From positions 3,410,001-3,474,000 of the forward strand of contig OY760650.2 in assembly GCA_963663845.2 (NCBI GenBank): a DNA stretch of 64,000 nt. Reading direction: 5' to 3'. The DNA is from Versatilivorator sp963663845. GTDB lineage: Bacteria; Acidobacteriota; Terriglobia; Versatilivoradales; Versatilivoraceae. A program made the position numbers and the translations under genes. The notes beneath the pieces are model-generated. The model was not told the DNA's origin. It saw only the letters and a list, made by a program, of their open reading frames with translations, and made no database searches. Of the stretch, positions 35,034-44,456 are shown in pieces. How positions within the stretch are numbered: the first letter of the stretch is position 1; the number at the start of each line of letters is the position of its first letter.

Positions 35034-37312
35034 TGTTCGGAAGCGTTGCTCCCGGAATGAAGTGGCTGGTTCGGCTCGGAGCCTTGGCGCTGGGGAGCCT
35101 CCTGGCGGGGCAGGGAGGCGGTTCCCTGCATGCCGGTGGGAGTGCGCGGCCCTTCAGCTTCCCGCGCGACGTGGGAGGAATCCTGACCAAGCGGGGATGC
35201 AACAACCAGGAGTGTCACGGGAGTGTCAAGGGCCGCGGAGGGTTCAAGCTTTCGGCCAACGCGCTCTATCCCCGGGACGACCATGAGTGGATCGTCCAGG
35301 GAGGCGTCTACCAGGTGCTGAGTCCGGAGCCGCTGGGGCCCCGCAAGTCAAGGGTCGACCTGAAGCAGCCGGAAAACAGCCTCCTGCTGGCCAAGCCCAC
35401 CATGGAAGAGCCCCACGGCGGAGGCGAGCGGTTGAGCCGAGACTCGGCGGACTATCGCACGCTGGTGGAATGGATCCGCGCGGGAGCCCCATACGGCAGC
35501 GAGGAAGACCATCGAGCCAGGGAAATTCAACAACTGGAGGTATCGCCCCGCCAGCCGGTGATGGGGGTGGACGAGGAACAGCAGCTCCTGGTGACGGCCA
35601 CTCTGGCCGGGGGGCTTCGGGAAGACGTGACCGATCAGGTGAATTTCGAGTCCAACCAACCCGAGGTGGCCGAGGTCGGCGACAGCGGCCTGGTTCGGGC
35701 CAGGCAGCCCGGTGAGGCCGCCGTCGTCGTCCGGGCGGCGGGACGGGCGGCAACCGTGATCGTCGGGGTGATTCGACAGCCTTTGGACGGCTATCCCCAG
35801 GTCTCGCAAAGGAACTTCATCGACCGGCTGGTGCTCGCCAAGCTGAGGCGGTTGCACATCCTGCCGTCGGAGCCGGCGGGCGACCAGCAGTTCCTGAGGC
35901 GGGTCTGTCTGGACCTGACCGGGACCCTCCCCCCGCCGGAGAGAGTGAGGGAATTCCTGGCCGATGCTCGTCCCGGCAAGCGGGACGAGCTGATCGAGAC
36001 CCTGCTCAACTCTCCGGAGTTTCTGGATTACTGGACCTTCAGGTTCGCCGATCTCTTCCGGGTGGGGAAGTCGGTGCAAGGCTTTACCAAGTACAGCCGC
36101 CTCTACTGGGAATGGATACGGGACGGGATTGCCCGTAACAAGCCCTACGACCAGATGGCCCGGGAGCGCATCGCGGCTCAGGGCTACGGCGGCCCGGCCC
36201 TGCACTACTATCTCATCGGAGGGGATCTCCCCTCTCCCCAGGACATGATGGGCGAGCAGGTTCGGGTCTTTCTGGGCCGGCGGCTGGACTGCGCCCAGTG
36301 CCACAACCACCCCTACGAGCCCTGGAGCCAGAATCAGTTCTGGGGCATGACCGCCTTCTACGGCCAGTTGACCCGGGTCGGGGACATCAATACGGGCACC
36401 GCGCCCTACAACATCATCATGGATGACCCCGAGGGGCACGGCGTGCTGGGAAAGGGCGGACCGACAGTTCACCCGCGCAACAAGACGGAGGTGCAGCCGG
36501 CGTTCCTCAGTGGAGAGCCGGCCGGGCGGAATGGGGCCGAGGATCCGCGGGCCAGCCTGGCGGAGTGGATGACCTCACCCGACCGGCCCGAGTTCGCCGA
36601 AGCCATCGTCAACCGCATCTGGGGCCATTTTTTCGGACGGGGAATCGTGGATCCGGTGGACGATTTCAAGCTGGCCAATCCCGCCACCCATCCCGACCTG
36701 CTGGCGGCTCTGGCCGAGGATTTCAGGGCCGGCGGCTACGACCTGAGACAGCTCATGCGCAGAATCGTCCGGTCCAGGGTCTATCAGTTGTCCAGCGTCC
36801 CCAACGCCAGCAACCGCACCGACCGAACCAACTATGCCCGGGCCCATCCCCGGCCGCTGGATGCCGAGGTGCTGCTGGACGCCATTTCCCAGGTGACCGG
36901 CGTGCCGGAGCGGTTTGGAACCAAGCCCGAAGGGACGCGGGCCATCAACCTGGTCTCCAGCGACATGTATCCCTCCCGCTTTCTGGACCTCTACGGCCGG
37001 CCCAACCGGCAGATGGTGCCCCAGCGAAAGGTTGAAGCCAGCCTGGGTCAGGCCCTTCATCTGCTGGCCGGGCCTACCTACACCGACAAACTTTCCGGGG
37101 AGGGAAGCCGCATCGGTCGCTTGCTTGCCGCCGGGGCCTCCAATGCCGAAATCGTCGAGGAGTTCTACCTGGCGGCCCTTTCGCGGTTTCCGACCGCCGA
37201 GGAGCTGGGGGAGCTGGAAGGCTGGATCGAAGGGCAGGACTCGCGGCAGAAGGCGGTGGAGGACCTGGTCTGGGCCCTGGTCGGTTCTCGCGAATTTGCC
37301 TACGTTCATTGA
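35030..37312 (+). CDS. DUF1549/DUF1553 secreted protein with c-type-heme-like motif and Big2-like domain
   Basis: A 760-residue exported protein. After the signal region comes a CX4CH site (GCNNQECHGSVKGRGGFKLS, about residue 60) that could bind heme, then a Big2-like domain at about 160-235 (LEVSPRQPVMGVDEEQQLLV...VVRAAGRAATVIVG), then DUF1549 (FIDRLVLAKLRRL...RRVCLDLTGTLPPPE) with CAQCHNHPYEPWSQ, and DUF1553 (FAEAIVNRIWGHFFGRGIVDPVDDF). The family is abundant in Planctomycetota, Verrucomicrobiota and Acidobacteriota, and its role in degrading polymers is only inferred. It is coupled with the PPC gene and is followed 59 bases later by DUF1501. Confidence 0.9.
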   Translation: MMFGSVAPGMKWLVRLGALALGSLLAGQGGGSLHAGGSARPFSFPRDVGGILTKRGCNNQECHGSVKGRGGFKLSANALYPRDDHEWIVQGGVYQVLSPEPLGPRKSRVDLKQPENSLLLAKPTMEEPHGGGERLSRDSADYRTLVEWIRAGAPYGSEEDHRAREIQQLEVSPRQPVMGVDEEQQLLVTATLAGGLREDVTDQVNFESNQPEVAEVGDSGLVRARQPGEAAVVVRAAGRAATVIVGVIRQPLDGYPQVSQRNFIDRLVLAKLRRLHILPSEPAGDQQFLRRVCLDLTGTLPPPERVREFLADARPGKRDELIETLLNSPEFLDYWTFRFADLFRVGKSVQGFTKYSRLYWEWIRDGIARNKPYDQMARERIAAQGYGGPALHYYLIGGDLPSPQDMMGEQVRVFLGRRLDCAQCHNHPYEPWSQNQFWGMTAFYGQLTRVGDINTGTAPYNIIMDDPEGHGVLGKGGPTVHPRNKTEVQPAFLSGEPAGRNGAEDPRASLAEWMTSPDRPEFAEAIVNRIWGHFFGRGIVDPVDDFKLANPATHPDLLAALAEDFRAGGYDLRQLMRRIVRSRVYQLSSVPNASNRTDRTNYARAHPRPLDAEVLLDAISQVTGVPERFGTKPEGTRAINLVSSDMYPSRFLDLYGRPNRQMVPQRKVEASLGQALHLLAGPTYTDKLSGEGSRIGRLLAAGASNAEIVEEFYLAALSRFPTAEELGELEGWIEGQDSRQKAVEDLVWALVGSREFAYVH

Positions 37313-37371
37313 GGATCGGGTTTATACTTGGTGGGTTCGAATAGTCCTGAGTCCCTATCGGGAGCGATGTC

Positions 37372-38709
37372 ATGACGTGGTCAGGCTGCTTGCAGTGCAC
37401 CGGGGAGAATCTTCGGCGGCGCGATTTCCTGCGGGTCGGTTCGCTGAGCCTGCTGGGCTTCAACTTGAGCCAGTTCCTGGCCCTGAAGGACTCGATGGCC
37501 AAGACGGGGCCGCCGGCGAAGGCCAAGGCCACGTCCTGCATTCTTCTCTGGCTGGAGGGCGGGCCCAGCCAGGTCGACACCTGGGATCCCAAGTCCAACA
37601 GCGGGTTCAAGGCCATCCCCACCAACGTGGCCGGCATCCAGGTGTCGGAACTGCTGCCCCGGGTGTCCCGCCACATGGACAAGCTGTCCATCATCCGGTC
37701 CATGCACACCGAGGAGATCGACCACCCAGAGGCCACCCACTACGCCATCACCGGACATCGGCCCAACCCCGCCATGCAGTTCCCCAGCCTGGGATCGATC
37801 CTGGCCAAGGAGCTGGGCCAGCGCAACGGAATGCCGGCCTACGTCCGCCACGGCGAGCACGACGACTGGAAGGGGTACGAGCGCTACTTCGGGTCGGCCT
37901 TCATCGGTCCCAGGTATGCTCCCATGGTGGTCCCGGACCCCGACCGCAAGGACTTCGCGGTTCCGGATCTCTCCCTGCCCAAGGGGATCTCCGTGGAGCG
38001 CATTCAGGATCGCCGCTCGCTGCTCGGGATCGTGGATCGGCTGTGCCGCCGGAAGGAGGAAGTGGCCGAATACTCCAGGATGGACAGCTTCACCGAGCAG
38101 GCCCTCAGCCTGATCCTTTCTCCCGAGGTCAAGAAGGCCTTCGACCTCTCCCATGAGAGCGAAAAAACCAAGGATGCCTACGGCCGCCACGGCTTCGGAC
38201 AGAGCGTGCTGCTGGCCCGGCGGCTGGTCGAGCACGGTTGCCGGTTCGTGACGGCGGCCGGCTACAGGTACAACCAATGGGATTCGCACTCCGACAACAA
38301 CGAGGGCCATCGGGACAAGCTCTGCCCTCCCCTGGACCAGGCGCTGGCGGCCTTGATGGAGGACCTGGAGCAGAGGGGCCTGCTCGACTCCACCCTGGTG
38401 CTGGTCATGGGCGAATTCGGACGCACGCCCCACATCAATCCCAACAACGGCCGGGATCATTGGCCCCACTGCTGGTCGCTGGCCCTGGGAGGCGGCGGCA
38501 TCCGCGGCGGTCAGATCATCGGCGCCAGCGACGAGAGAGGGGCCCAGGTGGCCGAAGGCATGGTTACGGTGGGCGACCTCTATGCAACGCTCTACAAGGC
38601 CTTCGGCATCGATTGGGAGAAGACCTACATGACGCCGGTGGGGCGTCCTATCAAGATCGCCAATTCCATCGGAGATGCCACCGGAGTCCCGATCGAGGGC
38701 CTGGTATAG
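37372..38709 (+). CDS. DUF1501 protein (sulfatase/alkaline-phosphatase-like fold), Tat-exported
   Basis: A 445-residue protein. A twin-arginine-like signal (RRRDFLRVGSLSLLGFNLSQF) leads into the DUF1501 fold: CILLWLEGGPSQVDTWDPK at about 55, HTEEIDHPEATHYAITGHRP, and a C-terminal VLVMGEFGRTPHINPNNGRDHWPHCWSLALGGGGI. These carry the conserved metal-site-like H, D and E residues. It usually partners with the DUF1549/DUF1553 protein that precedes it. An exact substrate is not known for the family. The ATG at 37372 is the first good start. Confidence 0.9.
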   Translation: MTWSGCLQCTGENLRRRDFLRVGSLSLLGFNLSQFLALKDSMAKTGPPAKAKATSCILLWLEGGPSQVDTWDPKSNSGFKAIPTNVAGIQVSELLPRVSRHMDKLSIIRSMHTEEIDHPEATHYAITGHRPNPAMQFPSLGSILAKELGQRNGMPAYVRHGEHDDWKGYERYFGSAFIGPRYAPMVVPDPDRKDFAVPDLSLPKGISVERIQDRRSLLGIVDRLCRRKEEVAEYSRMDSFTEQALSLILSPEVKKAFDLSHESEKTKDAYGRHGFGQSVLLARRLVEHGCRFVTAAGYRYNQWDSHSDNNEGHRDKLCPPLDQALAALMEDLEQRGLLDSTLVLVMGEFGRTPHINPNNGRDHWPHCWSLALGGGGIRGGQIIGASDERGAQVAEGMVTVGDLYATLYKAFGIDWEKTYMTPVGRPIKIANSIGDATGVPIEGLV

Positions 38710-38785
38710 AGGTCGAGGCCGTTCCGTTTTGGGGGCGCTTGACCCGGACCCCGGTCGAAGACCGAAAGCGGATCAGGAGGAACCC

Positions 38786-39262
38786 ATGAGAACGCACCGA
38801 ATCGCTTGCACTATCCTGGTCGCCACTGCCTTGTTGCTGGTCGGCTCCGTTCCGGCCTGGAGCAAGGGGAAAAAGGCCAAGCCCCGCGTCTTCATCAAGG
38901 AGAGCCAGTCCTGGGAAGTCGAAGGCGGAGGAGGCGGCGCCAGCATCGGTGACGTCGGGGCTTTCGGCGGAGAGTTCGGCGGGGGCGCCCGTCCTCAGAC
39001 AGCCGAAATCATCAAGACCTTCCACAAGCGCTGCGGTGATTGCATCATCACCAGGAAAGAGGAGCGCGCCGACTACGTGGTGCTCCTGGAGCACGAGGGC
39101 GGCAAGGATCTCTTGAGCAAAGACAACAAGTACGTGGTGTTTCGCGAGGACGGAGACGCCATCAAGAGCGGCTCCACCCGCTCGCTGGGAAACGCCGTCA
39201 AGGACGCCTGCCGGGCCCTGATGCGCGACTGGAAGGAGAGCAGGGAGGAGAGAGAGGAATAG
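38786..39262 (+). CDS. Small secreted protein of unknown function
   Basis: A 158-residue protein with a strong AGGAGG ribosome-binding site. A signal peptide (RIACTILVATALLLVGSVPAWS) precedes a basic stretch, a glycine-rich stretch (EGGGGGASIGDVGAFGGEFGGGA) and then a compact region with KRCGDCIITRKEERADYVVLLEHEGG that may form a small fold with a CxxC. The C-terminus is charged (WKESREEREE). I do not recognise the family. It ends the secreted operon and is followed by a hairpin terminator. Confidence 0.75.
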   Translation: MRTHRIACTILVATALLLVGSVPAWSKGKKAKPRVFIKESQSWEVEGGGGGASIGDVGAFGGEFGGGARPQTAEIIKTFHKRCGDCIITRKEERADYVVLLEHEGGKDLLSKDNKYVVFREDGDAIKSGSTRSLGNAVKDACRALMRDWKESREEREE

Positions 39263-39290
39263 ATCGCCCCCTGCTGTTCGACTCTTCGAG

Positions 39291-39318
39291 AAGCCCCCGG
39301 GTGTAATCCCGGGGGCTT
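39291..39318 (+). terminator. Hairpin terminator after the secreted operon
   Basis: A perfect stem of AAGCCCCCGGG with a six-base loop TGTAAT and the inverted partner CCCGGGGGCTT, followed by a weak T-run (CTGCATTT). It lies between convergent genes and could serve both. Confidence 0.75.
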
Positions 39319-39395
39319 CTGCATTTCTACCCCCCGCAGCCGCGTCGGGCCTGCGAGATCATCAAGAGCTGCCGAGCACGGGAGCCACGGTGTCT

Positions 39396-40907
39396 TCAAT
39401 GCCGTACCCTGCAGGGGGCCTGCCGGTTGGTGGCGTTCAGCGGCACGTTTCCCTTGGTGAATTCTCCAAAATCCCTTACCGGAAGCCCGAATTCGTCGAG
39501 CACGCCGCATACCCTCGGCGCCACGCCGTCCAGCGTCACGCACTCGCGGTCGCTCAAAGCCTGGTCCAGCATTTCGGAGAGAAGGACCGCCCGTCCGTCA
39601 ACCCAGGTCGCCAGAATATCCTTGTCGGTTGCATTCAATACCGCGTCGTACGGATTTCCACCGGCATACTTGACCAGGATCAAGTCCGCCCGCATTCCGG
39701 CCTCGATCGCGCCGAACTTGTCCTCCAGGCCCAACGCGTAGGCTCCGTTGACGGTCGACATGCGCCACAGTGCTTCGCTGGGCAATGCCACGCCGGCGGA
39801 CTTTGCCACCTGTCTCGCGCACCTGACCTCCTCGCGCATGTTGAATGACCCGCTCGGCGACCAGTCCGTCGACAAGGCAATTCTCACACCATGCTCCAGC
39901 GCACCCGCAAAATCAACGGTCTGGCCGTAGAGTGCGAGATTCGACCGCGGAGACCAGACCAGGGAAACATCGAACTCGCTCATCCGCGCGTAGTCTTCCC
40001 GATCAGTGGACACCCCATGAACCAGGGAGTAGCGCCGGTCGCGGCGCTCGACCCGCTTCAAATAGCGCGCCACCTCGGCCTTGGCGGCGCAACTTGTCGT
40101 CCGGCCTTCGCCCACATGGGGGACATAGGCCATAAACGCAAAATCACCGCCTGGAGCAGGAGGGAATCGGTGTGCCGGACCGCCGGCGCATTCATCCTTG
40201 AGGTCTTCGACGACCCGGTATGAGAACGGGAAGGTCACGACGTCCGCCTCCGCGTCATAGAGACCTAGATCGCTACGGCGCTCATGGCGGTTGATGTTGC
40301 GGATCACACCCGGCACGCCCCCCGAGCCCGCGATGGCGGTGGCGCCACCGATCAGGTGTCGCAACTCTACGGAAACAAGGATCGCGGCCGCTTTCCTGTT
40401 GCCGGGCTCGAAATCGTACTTCCACGGTGACGTCAGTTTCGCCTTGCCGTTGAGACCAAAACGCCATTCGTCCCGGTGGAGATTGTCCGGGTTCAGCTTG
40501 CGGTGGGGAAAGTCGTAGCTGTAGGCCGGGTGCTCGTGGGCGTTGACGAAGCCCGGCGACAACACGGCTCTGCCGCGGCAATCGAGCACGGCCGCGTCAG
40601 GATAGGCCGAGCGCAGGGCATCGAACTCCTTCACCGCGCCTACGGTGCCGTTGAAGCGTAAGTGGACGGCGTGGTCCGGTCTATGCCCATCCGGCAGGAG
40701 GACATTGGCGCCGACGATCAGCCCGGGAACGAACCTGTTGGTGTCCCCGGGCGGCGTGAAGTTGCAGTAGCGCCCCTGTGTCGGTTCCGCACCCGCGGAA
40801 ACGCCGGAGATGGATGCCATGCTCGCCCACAGCAGAGTTGCCAGCAGGCGGATCGCGGGACAGGGTTGAACGACATGGGAAGTGGTGGATCGGTCGCCAT
40901 CGGTCAT
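39396..40907 (-). CDS. Secreted amidohydrolase-family protein
   Basis: A 503-residue protein from ATG 40907. The N-terminus has a signal-like region (AIRLLATLLWASMASISGVSAG). The metal-dependent fold is shown by the first motif as VLSPGFVNAHEHPAYS, then GGATAIAGSGG, VHGVSTDREDYA, ALSTDWSPSGS and a C-terminal composite domain (GAIEAGMRADLILVKYAGGNPYDAVLN). The bond hydrolysed is not predictable. It converges on the preceding operon and is followed by a DUF4143 ATPase on the same strand. Confidence 0.85.
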   Translation of the reverse strand: MTDGDRSTTSHVVQPCPAIRLLATLLWASMASISGVSAGAEPTQGRYCNFTPPGDTNRFVPGLIVGANVLLPDGHRPDHAVHLRFNGTVGAVKEFDALRSAYPDAAVLDCRGRAVLSPGFVNAHEHPAYSYDFPHRKLNPDNLHRDEWRFGLNGKAKLTSPWKYDFEPGNRKAAAILVSVELRHLIGGATAIAGSGGVPGVIRNINRHERRSDLGLYDAEADVVTFPFSYRVVEDLKDECAGGPAHRFPPAPGGDFAFMAYVPHVGEGRTTSCAAKAEVARYLKRVERRDRRYSLVHGVSTDREDYARMSEFDVSLVWSPRSNLALYGQTVDFAGALEHGVRIALSTDWSPSGSFNMREEVRCARQVAKSAGVALPSEALWRMSTVNGAYALGLEDKFGAIEAGMRADLILVKYAGGNPYDAVLNATDKDILATWVDGRAVLLSEMLDQALSDRECVTLDGVAPRVCGVLDEFGLPVRDFGEFTKGNVPLNATNRQAPCRVRH

Positions 40908-40964
40908 CTTCGGAATCCTCTCGTCCTGTCCATCCCGGGAGAACAACCTCCCCTGTTTTCCGCC

Positions 40965-42110
40965 TCAGCACAACTCGCCGGCCCAAAGCCGGTTCAAGAA
41001 GGATCGCCAGGGCATGATTTCGATGCCGTCCTCGGTCTTCCTGGCGCGCGGTGCGCGGCAGACGAGGAGACAGCGGCTGTTCTTGTGCTCGGCCTTCCAG
41101 GCCCGCAGGCCCTTCATGTGGTCGCGGGTGGGGTTGTCGGTCGACTTGACCTCGATGGCCAGGTTCGCGTCCCCCAGCACGAAATCGACTTCGAGGCCGG
41201 AGGAGGTGCGCCAGTAGGCGATGGTGGGCCGCCCGCCCTTGTAGCCCGTGTAGGCGCGCAACTCCATGAACAGGAAATGTTCGAAGGCGGCGCCGTATTC
41301 GAGCGAACCGGGCTTCAGAGTGCCGCGATGCGCGAGTTCGTTCACTATTCCCACATCGAAGAAATAGAAGCGCGGCGACTGGATGACCCGGCGCTTGGCA
41401 TGCTTGCGCCATGCAGGCACCCAGCAGCCAAGGAGAGTGTCGACCAGGATCTCAAAGTAGCCACGGACGCCGGGGGCCGAGAGTCCCACTTCTCGGGCGA
41501 TGCTGGCGAAGTTCACCGTCTGACCGTTGGAGAATGACGCAGCTTCCAGAAAGTGCTGGAAGGCCGGAAGATTGCGTGTGAGAGATTCTGCCAGGATTTC
41601 TTCCTTGAGGTATTCTCCTACATAAGCCTCGATGAGAGGTTCAGGGTCGTCGGCCAGGTAGTGGGTCGGCAACAACCCGTGGTTGAGAGCTCGATCGAGC
41701 GAAAAGTCCGGGATCTCCCTGCTGGTCAACGGAAACAGCTCGAGTCTTACGGCGCGGCCGCCCAGCAGGTTGCCGCCGCCGCGCACGAGCCGGCGGGCGC
41801 TCGAACCACACAGGATGAACCGGAAACCGTCTCGGCTGATGAGGGAATGCACTTCGTCGAGCAACTCGGGCAATTTCTGAATCTCGTCAATCAGGATCGG
41901 TTCCGATTTTCGGCCTGTGGCGAGGCATTCCTGGCGCAACAGTCCAGGATTGGCGGACAGGCGCCGGAATTCGGAGGCCAGGAGCAAATCGTAGGATGGG
42001 GCGTCCGGATAACGTTGCCGCAATAGCGTGCTCTTGCCGGTCTGTCGAGGCCCCCACAGGAAGCAACTCCGACTCCCGGCTCGGGCAAAACTCAGGATGC
42101 GTTCGAACAT
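40965..42110 (-). CDS. AAA-like ATPase with DUF4143 domain
   Basis: A 381-residue ATPase. Walker A is GPRQTGKSTLL at about residue 23, Walker B LIDEIQKLPELL, with sensor-like CGSSARRLVRGG. The C-terminal DUF4143 region has YFFDVGIVNELAHRG, GAAFEHFLFMEL and VDFVLGDANLAIEVKST, the last resembling a nuclease-like fold with D-ExK. Such proteins are widespread and often mobile. The ATG at 42110 is preferred over a far-upstream start at 42245, which adds an unlikely basic tail. No partner gene is apparent. Confidence 0.88.
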   Translation of the reverse strand: MFERILSFARAGSRSCFLWGPRQTGKSTLLRQRYPDAPSYDLLLASEFRRLSANPGLLRQECLATGRKSEPILIDEIQKLPELLDEVHSLISRDGFRFILCGSSARRLVRGGGNLLGGRAVRLELFPLTSREIPDFSLDRALNHGLLPTHYLADDPEPLIEAYVGEYLKEEILAESLTRNLPAFQHFLEAASFSNGQTVNFASIAREVGLSAPGVRGYFEILVDTLLGCWVPAWRKHAKRRVIQSPRFYFFDVGIVNELAHRGTLKPGSLEYGAAFEHFLFMELRAYTGYKGGRPTIAYWRTSSGLEVDFVLGDANLAIEVKSTDNPTRDHMKGLRAWKAEHKNSRCLLVCRAPRARKTEDGIEIMPWRSFLNRLWAGELC

Positions 42111-42265
42111 GCAATAATTAAATAATAGTTTCGATATACATGCAAATAGAAGATTGTGATTTGGATTGTCCCGAATGTCTCGCCGCCACCACAATCCGTT
42201 TGTTGTCCGACGGCAAGTGTGCTTAAATCGCCGGACAACGTTCAACCGGCAACAGGGAGCGGCTC

Positions 42266-43012
42266 ATGCGAATTGAACCCGTGGAAATTCTGGTGCGGCG
42301 CCAGGACAGGATCGAGAGAAAGATCATTCCCATCGGATCGGTGGCGGGCGCCCGATTCTCGTCCCGGGACGTGGCCGGCATGCGCAAGGAGCTCGATGCC
42401 GCCCTGGCTAGAGGCGAGTCGGGCACCAAGACCAATCCGGCCATCTTCCACATCGGACGCTATCTGCTGACCCAGTCGTCGGAGTTCGAGGTCCAGGGTC
42501 CGCTGACCGGCGGCGAGGCCGAGATCGTGGCCATTCGGGATGGAAGCGAGATCCTCATCACGACGGGGAGCGACCAGTGCGACCGCGAGCTGGACCCGCT
42601 GTTTCAGGACAAGCCCAAGCAGATGTGTCCCCATCCGATCGCCCGCACCGCCTGGCCCTACAGCGAGGTGCGCGGGCACTGGGACCAGCTTCAGATTTCC
42701 AGCGAGGTAACGGTGGGAGGCCAAGTGGTGCCTCTGCAGGACTCCCCGGCCTCGGCCCTGGTGGACCTGGAGTATCTTCTGGCCATGGAGGACGTGCAGT
42801 CGCTGGTCCTGCCCTCCATTCTCTATTGCGGAGCGGTGTCTCCGATGGATTCGGTGGCCCGGGCCATCCGCGAGCATTCGCTTCCCGAAGAGACCGGCCA
42901 CGGCGTGGGCGACTCCTTTCTGGCCCGGCTGCACGACCCTGTGCTGGGTCGAACCATTGAACACCGCTACCGGGCCGTTCCGGTCGGAGACGACCTGGCG
43001 GAACGGCGCTGA
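42266..43012 (+). CDS. DUF2848 family protein
   Basis: A 248-residue protein with fumarylacetoacetate-hydrolase-like fold features typical of DUF2848: GEAEIVAIRDGSEILITTGSDQCDRELD, KQMCPHPIARTAWPYSEVRGHWDQL and HDPVLGRTIEHRYRAVPV. The ATG at 42266 is preceded by a purine-rich stretch. The function is unknown; relatives are found near amino acid or aromatic catabolism genes. It precedes the sialidase-like lipoprotein on the same strand after a 57-base gap. Confidence 0.85.
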   Translation: MRIEPVEILVRRQDRIERKIIPIGSVAGARFSSRDVAGMRKELDAALARGESGTKTNPAIFHIGRYLLTQSSEFEVQGPLTGGEAEIVAIRDGSEILITTGSDQCDRELDPLFQDKPKQMCPHPIARTAWPYSEVRGHWDQLQISSEVTVGGQVVPLQDSPASALVDLEYLLAMEDVQSLVLPSILYCGAVSPMDSVARAIREHSLPEETGHGVGDSFLARLHDPVLGRTIEHRYRAVPVGDDLAERR

Positions 43013-43069
43013 CCGGCGCCTGCGGGTGAAGCGCCTGTTGGGACCATGTCTCCCGGAAGGAGGGTTGGG

Positions 43070-44386
43070 GTGAAGATCAGTTATCGAACACTCGCCGCCA
43101 TTGCGGGCCTGGGTTGGCTTGCGGTTTCCTGTTCCTCGCCCGGACCGACCGGGTCGGAGGCGGATCCGCCCCTCATGGAGGTGATCACCGATCCGACGGT
43201 GATGACCCGCGAGCTGGGAGGGGCGCCGCCGCCCTCCAAGGAAACCCTGGAGGCCATGCACCGCTCGGACTACGTCCTGCATGCAAAGGCCGGAAAGCTC
43301 ACCCAAGTTCCGGTCAAGAAGGTTCTGCTGCCGCATGCTCAGCCCATGACGCCCCAGGGCGGCACCTCGGTCGACCTGGGGCCGGACGGGACCGTCTACG
43401 TCCGCCAGGCCAACAAGCTGTGCACCTCTACCGACGGCGGGCTCACCTGGTCGGAGAGGGAGGTAAATGCTCCTTCCGGTTATGAGATCCACCAAACCGG
43501 CCGCTGGAAGGTCTTGAGCGACGGTTCCTTCCTCTGCGTGGCGGTGGCTACCGGGAAGGACGAGCGGGCGCCGGCCGAGGCGTGGACCTCGCAGGACCAG
43601 GGCCAATCCTGGAACAGGACGGCGCAGATCGCCCTGGACCTGAAGATGCCCGGCACGGGCTCCCCCTACGACGAGCGCTACTGCCATCGGGGGCTGGACC
43701 GCCTGCAGGACGACACCCTGCTGTGGACCATCGACGTTCGAAGCGACGCCGACCCCGAGGACGGGCTGCCCAGGCAGCACGGTCTGTTCCTGTTTCGTTC
43801 CGGCGACAAGGGCCGGACCTGGCAGGGGCCGACCCTGATGTGGGACTGGGGCTCGGAGGGGTCGGCGACCCGGCTCCCTTCGGGCCAGATCCTGGCCACC
43901 ATGCGCTACCAGCGCGACAAGCATCCCCAGGATTCAGCCGAGATCGTCGAGCACATGGGAGCCTACCCCCGCACCCCGGAGAAACTCGGGTTCAAGAACG
44001 TCTTCCTGGTGAACTCCAGCGACGACGGCGCCACCTGGACCCGGCCGCGCATGCTGACCACGGTCTACGGGCAGACCTTCGGCTATCCGGCGGTGCAGAG
44101 CGACGGCACCGCGGTGGTGGTTCACGATACCCGCTACGGTCCGGGACCGCCGGGGAGCCGCGCCATGGTCAGCCGGGACGAAGGCCGAACCTGGGAGGAC
44201 GAAGTCTACTACCTGGACTCCACCAACTTCACCGGCAGCTACAGCGCCAGCCTGGTGCTGGAAGACGACACCATTCTGACCATTGCCGCCTCTTCGGTGG
44301 GTGGCTCCTGGGATGCGGTCCGGGACAAGACCGATCTCTACGCCATCCGCTGGAAACCGGTCAAGGACGGGCAGTCGGCTCAATAG
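43070..44386 (+). CDS. Sialidase-like BNR/exo-alpha-sialidase-family lipoprotein
   Basis: A 438-residue protein from GTG 43070 with GGAGG upstream. The leader has a lipobox (LAVSC), so it is probably membrane anchored. The beta-propeller shows Asp-box-like repeats (SxDxGxTW): STDGGLTWSE, SQDQGQSWNR, SGDKGRTWQG, SSDDGATWTR and SRDEGRTWED. The arginine triad of true sialidases cannot be confirmed by eye, so it may act on other glycosides or simply bind. Context with DUF2848 and the dehydratase-like gene suggests carbohydrate use. Confidence 0.87.
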   Translation: MKISYRTLAAIAGLGWLAVSCSSPGPTGSEADPPLMEVITDPTVMTRELGGAPPPSKETLEAMHRSDYVLHAKAGKLTQVPVKKVLLPHAQPMTPQGGTSVDLGPDGTVYVRQANKLCTSTDGGLTWSEREVNAPSGYEIHQTGRWKVLSDGSFLCVAVATGKDERAPAEAWTSQDQGQSWNRTAQIALDLKMPGTGSPYDERYCHRGLDRLQDDTLLWTIDVRSDADPEDGLPRQHGLFLFRSGDKGRTWQGPTLMWDWGSEGSATRLPSGQILATMRYQRDKHPQDSAEIVEHMGAYPRTPEKLGFKNVFLVNSSDDGATWTRPRMLTTVYGQTFGYPAVQSDGTAVVVHDTRYGPGPPGSRAMVSRDEGRTWEDEVYYLDSTNFTGSYSASLVLEDDTILTIAASSVGGSWDAVRDKTDLYAIRWKPVKDGQSAQ

Positions 44387-44456
44387 AGGCAACCTGTGCG
44401 GAGGAAAGCCGCCGGACCGGGCCGGCTCCTGCAGGGTTGTGGGCGTCCTGCCCGCC

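Noticed and set aside
40778..41217. Plus-strand frames over the amidohydrolase/DUF4143 boundary
   Set aside because: Shadows of genes on the minus strand.
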